A stretch of 6,987 nucleotides of DNA from Nocardioidaceae bacterium (GCA_025966335.1 JAICRS010000160.1:1-6987), one strand, 5' to 3'. Numbered from the stretch's first letter, positions 1 to 5,883 are shown. Program-made: numbers and translations. Notes: generated by a model from the letters alone, not told the origin.

Positions 1-1241
1 ACGAACACCCCGACGATGTAGAGCTGGATCAGCCTGGTGACCTCGGCGTCGAACGCGACGATCAGCGCGATCGCCATGAACGCCAGGATCAGGATGCCGT
101 TGCTGTAGGCCAACCGGTCGCCACGCGACCCGAGCTGGCGGGGCAGGAAACCGTCCTTGGCGAGGATCGAGCCGAGCACCGGGAACCCGTTGAACGCGGT
201 GTTCGCCGCCAGCACCAGGATGATGCCGGTCATCGCGATCACGAAGTAGAAGCCCGGCGAGAAGTTGTCGAAGACGCCCCGTGCGATCTGCGCGATCACC
301 GTGTGCTGGTCGTAGTCACCGGGAAGCGGTTGGTTGTCGGCGGTCCGCAGCCGGTCTATCTCGTGCGGGTCGACGTACCTGAGGTCCATCTCGCGCGCGA
401 GCGTGATGACGCTCATCATCATGGTGATCGCGATGATGCCCAGCAGCAGCAGGGTGGTCGCGGCGTTCTTGCTCTTCGGCTTGCGGAACGCGGGAACCCC
501 GTTGGAGATCGCCTCCACGCCGGTCAGCGCAGCACATCCCGACGAGAACGCCCGGGCCAGCAGGAACACCAGCGCGACCGTGGTGATCGTCTTCTCGTAG
601 CCCTCCGCCTCGATGATCCTGAACTCCGCACTCTCGGCCTGGGGCAACGATCCGGAGAAGTAGCGCAGCAACCCCCAGGCGCACATCCCGAGGATCGCCA
701 GCATGAACCCGTAGGTCGGGACGGCGAACAGGGTGCCCGACTCGCGAACCCCGCGCAGGTTCAGTGCAGCGAGACCCAGCACGAGGAGGCTGGCGACGAG
801 CGCCTCGTGGTCGGCGATGAACCCGACCGCCGCGCCGGCGTTCTGCACGCCGGACGAGATCGACACCGCGACCGTCAGCACGTAGTCGACGAGCAGCGCG
901 CTGGCCACCGTCACCCCCGCGTTGCGGCCGAGGTTGACCGTCGCCACCTCGTAGTCGCCGCCACCGCTCGGGTAGGCGTGCACGTTCTGCCGGTACGACG
1001 CGACGACGGTGAGCATCACCAGCGCGACGAGGATGCCGATCTTCCACGACCAGGCGTAGGCGGCAACCCCCGCCATCGACAGCATGATGAAGATCTCGTC
1101 CGGTGCGTAGGCCACCGACGACAACGCATCGCTGGCGAACACCGGAAGCGCGATCTTCTTGGGTAGCAACGTCTCCCCGAGCTGCGTGCTCCGCAGTTTT
1201 CGCCCGAGAAGGATTCGCTTGGATACGTCGCCAACACCCAC
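1..1241 (-). CDS. APC-superfamily permease, KimA-like K+ transporter candidate (3' end cut by window edge)
   Basis: This gene encodes a polytopic membrane transporter of the amino acid-polyamine-organocation superfamily. 413 N-terminal codons are visible; relatives run about 600-680 residues, so the last membrane helices and the cytosolic C-terminal domain lie off the left edge. Motifs read directly are FASDALSSVAY (35-45), YPSGGGDYEVA (90-100), DYVLTVAVS (119-127), ALTGVEAISNG (238-248) and AANTAFNGFP (345-354). I recall the K+ ligands of Bacillus subtilis KimA as Asp36, Tyr43, Tyr118, Thr121, Ser125, Thr230 and Glu233. Here Asp38, Tyr45, Tyr120, Thr123, Ser127, Thr240 and Glu243 fall at matching spacing, so I infer K+/H+ symport rather than amino acid uptake. 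The GTG start at 1241 lies 7 nt after a TANNNT element with no Shine-Dalgarno. An extra hydrophilic stretch (about 283-313) separates two helices. The gene is divergent from ceoB-ceoC, as Rv2690c is in M. tuberculosis. An amino acid permease remains the alternative. Confidence 0.9.
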   Translation of the reverse strand, partial: MGVGDVSKRILLGRKLRSTQLGETLLPKKIALPVFASDALSSVAYAPDEIFIMLSMAGVAAYAWSWKIGILVALVMLTVVASYRQNVHAYPSGGGDYEVATVNLGRNAGVTVASALLVDYVLTVAVSISSGVQNAGAAVGFIADHEALVASLLVLGLAALNLRGVRESGTLFAVPTYGFMLAILGMCAWGLLRYFSGSLPQAESAEFRIIEAEGYEKTITTVALVFLLARAFSSGCAALTGVEAISNGVPAFRKPKSKNAATTLLLLGIIAITMMMSVITLAREMDLRYVDPHEIDRLRTADNQPLPGDYDQHTVIAQIARGVFDNFSPGFYFVIAMTGIILVLAANTAFNGFPVLGSILAKDGFLPRQLGSRGDRLAYSNGILILAFMAIALIVAFDAEVTRLIQLYIVGVF

Positions 1242-1248
1242 GACTGGA

Positions 1249-1254
1249 AGGCTA
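1249..1254 (-). promoter_or_regulatory. -10 element of the permease gene, leaderless
   Basis: On the minus strand TAGCCT fits the actinobacterial TANNNT -10 pattern. It ends exactly 7 nt before the GTG start at 1241, which places the transcript start on or beside the start codon. There is no Shine-Dalgarno sequence in the short gap, which supports leaderless translation. No good -35 hexamer is visible. Confidence 0.6.
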
Positions 1255-1300
1255 GACCACGCAGGGCGCGTTACTCGTCGAACGCGGCGGGGTCTCGGTG

Positions 1301-1306
1301 TAGCGT
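1301..1306 (+). promoter_or_regulatory. -10 element of ceoB, leaderless
   Basis: TAGCGT fits TANNNT and ends exactly 7 nt before the GTG start of ceoB at 1314. The gap holds only CTCCCCC, with no Shine-Dalgarno sequence. A weak -35 candidate, TCGAAC (1278-1283), lies 17 bp upstream and matches the TTGACA consensus at three of six positions. The arrangement mirrors that of the divergent permease promoter. Confidence 0.6.
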
Positions 1307-1313
1307 CTCCCCC

Positions 1314-1976
1314 GTGCATGTGGTGATCATGGGTTGTGGCCGCGTCGGGTCGACGCTCGCCCGCAGTCTCGAGGACCGGGACCACACGGTCGCGGTCATC
1401 GACAGCAATCCGGACGCGTTCCGCAGGCTCGGTCCCTCCTTCAACGGGACCAAGGTGACCGGCATCGGCTTCGACCAGGACGTGCTCGACCGGGCCGGCA
1501 TCGAGAAGGCCGACGCGTTCGCCGCTGTCTCCAGCGGCGACAACTCCAACATCATCGCCGCACGGGTGGCCCGTGAGACGTTCGGCATCCAGCAGGTGGT
1601 CGCCCGGATCTACGACCCCGGTCGCGCCGAGGTCTACCAGCGGCTCGGGATCACCACAGTGGCCACCGTCAAGTGGACCGCCGACCAGGTGCTGCGGCGG
1701 ATCATGCCGGCCGGCGCCGAGCCGGACTACCGCGACCCGTCCGGCACCATCCGGCTCGACCAGCTGCCCGCCAGCGAGTCGTGGATCGGGCACCGCACGG
1801 TCTCCTTCCAGGAGCAGTCCGGCTGCCGGATCGCCTGGATCGACCGGCTCGGCGAGGGCATCCTGCCGACCCGGGAGTCGGTGATCCAGGAGGGTGACCT
1901 GCTGCACCTGGTGATGCGCGAGGAGAACGCCGACCGGGTCTACTCGGTCTTCGGCCGAGGACCGGAGGAAGCCTGA
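1314..1976 (+). CDS. ceoB: TrkA-family K+ uptake regulatory subunit (RCK protein) CeoB
   Basis: This is a cytosolic nucleotide-sensing subunit that gates a K+ transporter at the inner face of the membrane. The 220-residue product has one RCK_N Rossmann domain (about 1-130) and one RCK_C domain (about 135-217). The nucleotide-binding loop reads GCGRVG (7-12), and Asp30 at the end of the second strand is the usual ribose-binding acid. VSSGDNSN and the VARIYDPGRAEVYQRLG stretch are typical of the family. The length is about half that of E. coli TrkA, which has two tandem RCK units; here the second unit is the next gene. The GTG start at 1314 is chosen because it begins the first Rossmann strand and follows a -10 element by 7 nt. 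The stop overlaps the ceoC start by one base (TGATG). The order matches M. tuberculosis Rv2691-Rv2692. Which nucleotide or ion it senses cannot be told from sequence. Confidence 0.93.
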   Translation: MHVVIMGCGRVGSTLARSLEDRDHTVAVIDSNPDAFRRLGPSFNGTKVTGIGFDQDVLDRAGIEKADAFAAVSSGDNSNIIAARVARETFGIQQVVARIYDPGRAEVYQRLGITTVATVKWTADQVLRRIMPAGAEPDYRDPSGTIRLDQLPASESWIGHRTVSFQEQSGCRIAWIDRLGEGILPTRESVIQEGDLLHLVMREENADRVYSVFGRGPEEA

Positions 1977-2647
1977 TGCGGGTCGCGATTGCCGGCGCTG
2001 GGGCGGTCGGTCGCTCGATCGCCGCGGAGCTGATCACGAACGGTCACCGGGTGCTGCTGATCGACAAGAACCCCGCCTCGATCAAGCCGGACCGGGTGCC
2101 GAACGCGGAGTGGCTGCTGGCCGACTCCTGTGAGCTGTCCTCCCTCGAGGAGGCGCAGCTGGAGCACTGCGACGTGGTGATCGCGGCGACCGGTGACGAC
2201 AAGGTCAACCTGGTCACCTCGTTGCTGGCGAAGACGGAGTTCGGGGTCCCGCGCACCGTCGGCCGGGTCAACCACCCCAACAACGAGTGGCTGTTCACCG
2301 AGGCCTGGGGCGTCGACGTCAACGTGTCCACGCCGCGGATCATGTCCGCGCTGGTGGAAGAGGCGGTCAGCGTCGGCGACCTGGTCCGGCTGTTCACCTT
2401 CCGTCAGGGCAACGCGAACCTCGTCGAGATGACCCTGCCCGAGGACTCGCCGTACGTCGGGAAGCCCAGCGGCCTGATCCCGTGGCCGGAGAACGCCTCG
2501 CTGGTGACGATCCTGCGCGACGGACAGGTCTACACCCCGACCGCGGAGCAGCCGATCGAGGCCGGTGACGAGCTGCTGTTCGTCGCCGCCGCCGCGTCCG
2601 AGACCGAGCTCGAGCGGCTGCTCGCCCCGGTCGAGCACGGCAAGTAG
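1976..2647 (+). CDS. ceoC: TrkA-family K+ uptake regulatory subunit (RCK protein) CeoC
   Basis: This is the second RCK subunit, 223 residues, expected to assemble with CeoB into a gating ring on a K+ transporter. The Rossmann loop is GAGAVG (7-12) with Asp30 as the likely ribose ligand. The family stretches ATGDDKVNLV and GRVNHPNNEWLF follow, and the RCK_C domain occupies about 142-222. The ATG at 1976 overlaps the ceoB stop by one base and has a GGAGG Shine-Dalgarno (1964-1968) 7 nt upstream inside ceoB. The two proteins are therefore translationally coupled, and ceoC is ribosome-binding-site dependent although ceoB is leaderless. The glycine loop and TP(R)IMSALVEEAVSVGD linker differ enough from CeoB that the pair is not a recent duplication. 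No pore gene follows; the next gene is convergent after 22 bp. Confidence 0.93.
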   Translation: MRVAIAGAGAVGRSIAAELITNGHRVLLIDKNPASIKPDRVPNAEWLLADSCELSSLEEAQLEHCDVVIAATGDDKVNLVTSLLAKTEFGVPRTVGRVNHPNNEWLFTEAWGVDVNVSTPRIMSALVEEAVSVGDLVRLFTFRQGNANLVEMTLPEDSPYVGKPSGLIPWPENASLVTILRDGQVYTPTAEQPIEAGDELLFVAAAASETELERLLAPVEHGK

Positions 2648-2660
2648 CAGCCCCGGTCGA

Positions 2661-2686
2661 ACGGCTCGGTCAGACGGCTCGGTCGG
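2661..2686. repeat. Two tandem copies of a 13-bp unit at the DUF3159 stop
   Basis: ACGGCTCGGTCAG is followed at once by ACGGCTCGGTCGG, so 12 of 13 positions agree. The DUF3159 stop codon (2670-2672) falls in the first copy, and its last codons fall in the second. The repeat fills the gap between convergent ceoC and DUF3159. It could come from a small slippage duplication that reset the C-terminus. I see no clear terminator hairpin here. Confidence 0.6.
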
Positions 2687-3413
2687 ACAGCTTCGGTTCC
2701 GGCTCCGTGGGGTCGATCGGCGTGTGGTTGCGCGCCAGCAGCCACACCATCGCCGCGAGCGCGGCCAGCTGCAGCGGCCAGCCCATCACGATCTTCGAGA
2801 CCCCCAGCGCAGCGATCAGCGCGTCGGTGTCGTAGACGTTGTTCCGACCGGCCAGGTACAACGGCAGCTGCACCGCGACCCGGATCAGACACGGGGCGAC
2901 CAGCAGCCAGCTGAGGTTGCTGCACAGCCGGACGATCTGCGGGTCCCTGTGCCAGGCGGTCGGGTCACCGGCGACGCTGCCGACCATGAAGCCCACCACC
3001 GGCCACCGGACCAGGATGGTCAGCGAGATCACCACCGCGTAGCCGGCGTTGTAGAGGATGCCGGGCAGGAAGTAGGCGAGCGCCTGGTCGCCGGCGTCGC
3101 CGCCGCCCTGGGCGCTGCGATAGGCGAAGAAGGCACCGATCCCGATGCCGACCAGGCTGTTGACCACGAACTGCACGGTCGAGCGCTGCACCAGCCGGAA
3201 GACCAGGAGTACGACGGCGGCGGCGACGCTGACCACCAGGGCGAGCTGCAGGTCCTTCGTGGTGAGGAACACCACCGTGAACATGATGGTCGGCACCGCG
3301 GCCTCGAGCATGCCGCGCTTGCCGCCCAGCGCACGGGACAGCTGCGCGCGGACCACCGCCTCGACCGTCTCGGTGCCGACCGGCTTCGAGGCGGTCACGT
3401 CGGGTTGGGACAC
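2670..3413 (-). CDS. DUF3159 family membrane protein
   Basis: The product is a 247-residue integral membrane protein of an actinobacterial family without known function (Rv2693c is at this position in M. tuberculosis). After a polar N-terminus of about 33 residues, hydrophobic segments lie near 36-52, 56-75, 80-98, 112-134, 137-148, 166-189 and 205-227, giving about six or seven membrane passes. Recognisable family stretches are GGKRGMLEAAVPTIMF near 30-45, FLPGILYNAGYA near 115-126, and a short polar loop with DPTAWHRDP near 150-158. The start is GTG at 3413, only 3 nt after the stop of the OB-fold gene. A GAGGT ribosome site (3422-3426) lies inside that gene, 8 nt before the start, so the two are co-transcribed and coupled. 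The membrane topology is inferred by eye. No catalytic or transport motif is evident. Confidence 0.85.
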   Translation of the reverse strand: MSQPDVTASKPVGTETVEAVVRAQLSRALGGKRGMLEAAVPTIMFTVVFLTTKDLQLALVVSVAAAVVLLVFRLVQRSTVQFVVNSLVGIGIGAFFAYRSAQGGGDAGDQALAYFLPGILYNAGYAVVISLTILVRWPVVGFMVGSVAGDPTAWHRDPQIVRLCSNLSWLLVAPCLIRVAVQLPLYLAGRNNVYDTDALIAALGVSKIVMGWPLQLAALAAMVWLLARNHTPIDPTEPEPKLSDRAV

Positions 3414-3416
3414 AGG

Positions 3417-3782
3417 TCAGTACCTCAGCTCGTAGCGCGGGTTGAAGATCACCCGCATCTTGTCGTGCACACCGATCCGGCCCTCGACCTTGATCGCCCG
3501 CCCCGGCTCGATCCCGGCGATCCGCCGGCGGCCCAGCCAGATCACGGTGATCACGCCGGACCCGTCGTACAGCTCGGCCTCGAGCGCCGGCACCCCACCG
3601 CGCGGACGGAGCGTGACCGTGCGCAGGCTGCCCTGCAGCTCGACCCGGTCCCGGTCACCGGCCTCCGCGATCGGGCAGCAGCCGGCCTTGGCCGAGTCGC
3701 TGCGCAGCTCCTTGGCCTCCTGGTCGTCGCTGCTGGCCCACCGGCTCAGGCTGCGGCGCAGGCGCCCCTTGACCTCTGACAT
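3417..3782 (-). CDS. OB-fold nucleic-acid-binding protein
   Basis: This 121-residue protein is the likely counterpart of Rv2694c. The N-terminal 30 residues are charged and helical. The rest (about 45-121) has the alternating strand pattern of an OB fold of the kind seen in RecG and aspartyl-tRNA synthetase. It includes VELQGSLRTVTLRP, a central ELYDGSGVITVIWLGRR stretch, IEPGRAIKVEGRI and the terminal FNPRYELRY. A Cys35-Cys36 pair precedes the fold. Nucleic acid binding is inferred from the fold; no partner is known. The ATG at 3782 sits 6 nt after a TACGCT -10-like element with no Shine-Dalgarno, so this gene and DUF3159 may form their own leaderless unit as well as being read from dut. It lies 20 bp after DUF3710. 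Confidence 0.85.
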   Translation of the reverse strand: MSEVKGRLRRSLSRWASSDDQEAKELRSDSAKAGCCPIAEAGDRDRVELQGSLRTVTLRPRGGVPALEAELYDGSGVITVIWLGRRRIAGIEPGRAIKVEGRIGVHDKMRVIFNPRYELRY

Positions 3783-3788
3783 GACACC

Positions 3789-3794
3789 AGCGTA
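3789..3794 (-). promoter_or_regulatory. Candidate -10 element for the OB-fold gene, leaderless
   Basis: On the minus strand TACGCT matches TANNNT and ends 6 nt before the ATG at 3782. The 20-bp gap after DUF3710 contains no Shine-Dalgarno sequence, so leaderless initiation would explain how this gene is translated. No -35 hexamer is recognisable upstream. Confidence 0.45.
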
Positions 3795-3802
3795 ACCGCG
3801 GT

Positions 3803-4480
3803 TCAGGCCTCCCGCTGCTGCACCGGTCGGGCGTTGGCGGGCATCGTCAGCGGCAGCGGGTCGCCGGGGGCCATCGGCTCGTTGCCGCGGACCACGACCA
3901 CGTCACGCAGGGCGCTCTCGATGTCGCCGGTCTCGTCGGGCTGCATCGCCGGCTTGCCGAGCAGCGTGGCGCGCAGCAGCCAGCGCGGGCCGCTGATGCC
4001 GAGCACCCGCGAGGGCTGGGTCGCCGGCTTCCCCTCGGGGGTGGTCACCGGCATCACGACCTGCAGCTCGGTGCCGTAGGTCCCGGTCGCCTCGGTCGCC
4101 GTGCCCCCGCGCCGGGTGGTCTCGGCGGCGATCTGCTTGCGGATGTCGCTCCAGATGTCGGCGCTGCGCGGCGCCGCGAACGGACGGAGCTCGACCGCCC
4201 CCTCCTTGCCGATCAGGAGCACCGCGGCGATCTGCTGGGTCTTCTCGTCGACCTGCAGCCGCAGCTCGAGTCCCGGCCGGCCGGTGACGACCAGGCCACC
4301 GAGGTCGACCCGCGTCGGGTCCTCCTCGTCCATGGTGACCTCCGAGGAGTCCCAGGGGCCTTGGGTGCGGGCGCCTTCGCCCGCCGGGGCGGCCGCCTGC
4401 TCGTCCTGCTCGGAGACCTGTTCGGTGTCGACGCCCTCCTCGGTGCCGACCTGGTCGGACTTGTTACGTCGGAACTTCAC
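3803..4480 (-). CDS. DUF3710 family protein
   Basis: This 225-residue soluble protein belongs to an actinobacterial family of unknown function (Rv2696c occupies this place in M. tuberculosis). The first seven residues are basic (MKFRRNK). Residues 8 to about 55 are acidic and rich in Glu, Gln and Ala, so probably disordered. The folded part follows: DLGGLVV, a strand-rich stretch ending in RPFAAPRSADIWSDIRKQI (about 99-117), and GPRWLLRATLLG near 164-175. The GTG start overlaps the dut stop as GTGA (4 bp), with AGGAG (4486-4490) 5 nt upstream, so it is translated in coupling with dut. That lasting adjacency suggests shared expression but does not prove a role in nucleotide metabolism. I see no membrane segment, signal peptide or metal-binding motif. 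Confidence 0.87.
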   Translation of the reverse strand: MKFRRNKSDQVGTEEGVDTEQVSEQDEQAAAPAGEGARTQGPWDSSEVTMDEEDPTRVDLGGLVVTGRPGLELRLQVDEKTQQIAAVLLIGKEGAVELRPFAAPRSADIWSDIRKQIAAETTRRGGTATEATGTYGTELQVVMPVTTPEGKPATQPSRVLGISGPRWLLRATLLGKPAMQPDETGDIESALRDVVVVRGNEPMAPGDPLPLTMPANARPVQQREA

Positions 4481-4962
4481 TGCTTCTCCTCGATCGGGGT
4501 CTCCTGGTGGTGGCCGTCCGGACCGACGAACCCACCCGTAGAACCGTAACCCCCCGCACCGCGCGCGGAACCCGGCAGCCGGTCCACCTCGACGAACCGG
4601 GCACGCTCGACCTGCTGGATCACCAGCTGAGCGATCCGGTCACCGCGGCGCAGCCGGACCGGCGCTTTCGGGTCCAGGTTGATCAGCATCACCTTGACCT
4701 CGCCGCGGTAGCCGGCGTCCACGGTGCCCGGCGCGTTCACGATCGACACCCCGCACCGCGCCGCCAGCCCCGAGCGCGGATGGACCAGGGCGACGTACCC
4801 GTCGGGCAACGCGAGGCTGATCCCGGTGGGGACCATCGCCCGCTCCCCCGGCTCGAGCACCACGTCCACGGTGGTGGTCAGGTCGGCGCCCGCGTCACCG
4901 GGATGGGCGTACGCCGGCAGCGGGACGGACTTGTCGAGCCGCGAAATCAGGATCTCCACCAT
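4477..4962 (-). CDS. dut: Deoxyuridine 5'-triphosphate nucleotidohydrolase (dUTPase)
   Basis: This cytosolic enzyme hydrolyses dUTP to dUMP and pyrophosphate, keeping uracil out of DNA and feeding thymidylate synthesis. All five motifs of the trimeric family are present in 161 residues: AHPGDAGADL (19-28), PRSGLA (62-67), NAPGTVDAGYRGEV (76-89) with catalytic Asp82, RGDRIAQLVI (106-115), and RGAGGYGSTGG (134-144). Tyr139 is in the place of the aromatic or His residue that stacks on uracil. The segment before motif V runs VEVDRLPGSARG, about five residues shorter than the M. tuberculosis enzyme, so the AGLAS surface loop of mycobacteria is missing. A hydrophilic tail of about 16 residues follows motif V. 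The ATG at 4962 is chosen because it starts the family's first strand; a TANNNT element lies 8 nt upstream. The stop overlaps DUF3710. Confidence 0.97.
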   Translation of the reverse strand: MVEILISRLDKSVPLPAYAHPGDAGADLTTTVDVVLEPGERAMVPTGISLALPDGYVALVHPRSGLAARCGVSIVNAPGTVDAGYRGEVKVMLINLDPKAPVRLRRGDRIAQLVIQQVERARFVEVDRLPGSARGAGGYGSTGGFVGPDGHHQETPIEEKQ

Positions 4963-4970
4963 GGGGCCCG

Positions 4971-4976
4971 ACCCTA
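4971..4976 (-). promoter_or_regulatory. Candidate -10 element of dut, leaderless or nearly so
   Basis: On the minus strand TAGGGT ends 8 nt before the dut ATG. No proper Shine-Dalgarno sequence is present, so the transcript would begin at or one base before the start codon. This fits the other leaderless genes of the window, but the 8-nt spacing is at the edge of the usual range and no -35 is visible. Confidence 0.45.
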
Positions 4977-4984
4977 TCCACCCT

Positions 4985-4996
4985 GGGACGGGTCCC
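4985..4996. promoter_or_regulatory. 12-bp palindrome between dut and DUF3093, possible operator
   Basis: GGGACGGGTCCC has perfect 5-bp arms around a GG centre. It lies in the 93-bp divergent gap, 8 bp upstream of the candidate dut -10 element, within the region RNA polymerase would cover. It is short and GC-rich, so it may be chance. No regulator can be named. Confidence 0.25.
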
Positions 4997-5055
4997 GGGT
5001 GACAGGATTGTGCCTGCCGACGCGGCGCCCACCCAAGCGGAAAACGAGCGAGCGA

Positions 5056-5529
5056 GTGACGAGTGTGACCCCGGATACCGGAGTGCTGTTCGAGGAGAAG
5101 CTGCGCGTGCCACTGCGCTGGTGGGTGCAGGCCACGATGTTCCTGGCCAGCATCTGGCTGGCGTTCATCGTCGCGCTTCCGGCCGGAGTGGCCTGGGGCG
5201 CGACCGCGTTCCTCACCCTCGGCGTGGTCTCCCTGTTCCTGGGCTACGGCGCGGCCGAGGTGCGCGTGGTCGACGGCACCTTCCACGCCGGCCGCGCGAC
5301 CATCCCGGTGCACCTGCTCACCGGGCCCCGCGCCCACGACGCCGAGACCACCAAGCGGCTGATCGGCGTGGACGCGAACACGCGGGCCTACCTGCTGCTG
5401 CGGCCCTACGTGAAGCGGTCGGTGCAGGTCACCGTGCACGACCCGGCTGACCCGGTGCCCTACTGGCTGGTCTCGACCCGCAGGCCCGACGAGCTGGTCG
5501 CGGCTCTGGTGGCCGCGAGCTCGCGGTAG
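5056..5529 (+). CDS. DUF3093 family membrane protein
   Basis: The product is a 157-residue protein of a conserved actinobacterial family of unknown function, placed divergently from dut as Rv2698 is in M. tuberculosis. The N-terminus carries the family pattern EKLRVPLRWWV (14-24). Two membrane helices follow at about 24-41 and 45-64. The remaining 90 residues are soluble, mixed strand and helix, and include EVRVVDG, the IGVDANTRAYLLLRPYVKR stretch and PYWLVSTRRPDELVAAL. The soluble part probably sits on one membrane face. The start is uncertain: GTG at 5056 and GTG at 5065 are both in frame, and neither has a good ribosome site. The open frame continues upstream across dut, but that part is antisense composition and not DUF3093-like. 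The gene precedes DUF4235 by 53 bp. Confidence 0.82.
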   Translation: MTSVTPDTGVLFEEKLRVPLRWWVQATMFLASIWLAFIVALPAGVAWGATAFLTLGVVSLFLGYGAAEVRVVDGTFHAGRATIPVHLLTGPRAHDAETTKRLIGVDANTRAYLLLRPYVKRSVQVTVHDPADPVPYWLVSTRRPDELVAALVAASSR

Positions 5530-5542
5530 CCCTCAGGAGTGG

Positions 5543-5548
5543 CAGGAT
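5543..5548 (+). promoter_or_regulatory. Weak -10 candidate for DUF4235
   Basis: CAGGAT lies 14 nt after the DUF3093 stop. If used, it would give a short leader of about 28 nt that contains the DUF4235 ribosome site. A similar stretch, GTGACAGGATTG, precedes DUF3093 at 4999-5010. The first base departs from TANNNT and no -35 is visible, so this is tentative. Confidence 0.25.
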
Positions 5549-5582
5549 GGGCAGGGACAACCCCCTGACCCAGGAGGAAACC

Positions 5583-5870
5583 ATGGCCTCGGGCTCGAAG
5601 ATCTGGACGGTCTACGGACTCGCCGCGACCACCGGCGCGGCGATCCTGGCACGCAAGACGCTCAACACGTTCTGGAAGATCTCCACCGGAAAGACACCAC
5701 CGAAGAACCCGGAGCACCCCGACGTCTCGATCGGTGAGGCCGTGGCCTGGGCGGCGGCCAGCGGTGTCGCGGTCGGCCTGGCCAGGATGGCTGCCTCCCG
5801 CAAGGCGGCGAGCTACTACCGCAGGTCCACCGGGCACCTGCCGAAGAACCTGGAGGACGTCGACGTCTGA
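5583..5870 (+). CDS. DUF4235 family small membrane protein
   Basis: This 95-residue protein belongs to a small actinobacterial family of unknown function. Two hydrophobic segments, about 7-23 and 50-67, are joined by a basic, proline-bearing loop (FWKISTGKTPPKNPEHPD, 30-47). The C-terminus is polar and ends DVDV. The two helices would form a hairpin with both ends on the same side of the membrane. The ATG at 5583 is preceded by a strong AGGAGG site (5572-5577) with 5-nt spacing; an in-frame upstream ATG at 5547 has no such site and is rejected. It lies downstream of DUF3093 in the same direction, and a strong hairpin follows its stop by 13 bp. I recall no equivalent gene at this place in M. 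tuberculosis, so it is probably a lineage-specific insertion or a loss in mycobacteria. Confidence 0.85.
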   Translation: MASGSKIWTVYGLAATTGAAILARKTLNTFWKISTGKTPPKNPEHPDVSIGEAVAWAAASGVAVGLARMAASRKAASYYRRSTGHLPKNLEDVDV

Positions 5871-5883
5871 CGTCGGCGGACGC

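Noticed and set aside
303..1166. Long plus-strand open frame of 287 codons
   Set aside because: It is antisense to the permease, whose motifs are unmistakable. The product is rich in Arg, His, Asp and Gln, as expected from reading high-GC DNA in a shadow frame.
1242..1313. c-di-AMP (ydaO-type) riboswitch expected upstream of a KimA-like gene
   Set aside because: The gap is only 72 bp and the start seems leaderless, so no leader RNA can be accommodated.
2565..3779. Plus-strand open frame of 404 codons
   Set aside because: It overlaps the end of ceoC and is antisense to DUF3159 and the OB-fold gene. The composition (Arg, Asp, His, Gln, Pro) resembles no protein family and there is no ribosome site.
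4507..5055. Upstream extension of the DUF3093 frame
   Set aside because: The frame stays open across dut by GC bias. Homology-like sequence begins only at about 5083, and GTG 5056 or 5065 are the reasonable starts.
4963..5439. N-terminal extension of the dut frame on the minus strand
   Set aside because: It is antisense to DUF3093, and the family N-terminus begins exactly at the ATG at 4962.
5010..5450. Plus-strand frame of 146 codons starting GTG just before DUF3093
   Set aside because: It is out of frame with DUF3093 and becomes Arg/Gly/Ala-rich. The frame with membrane helices and family motifs is the real one.
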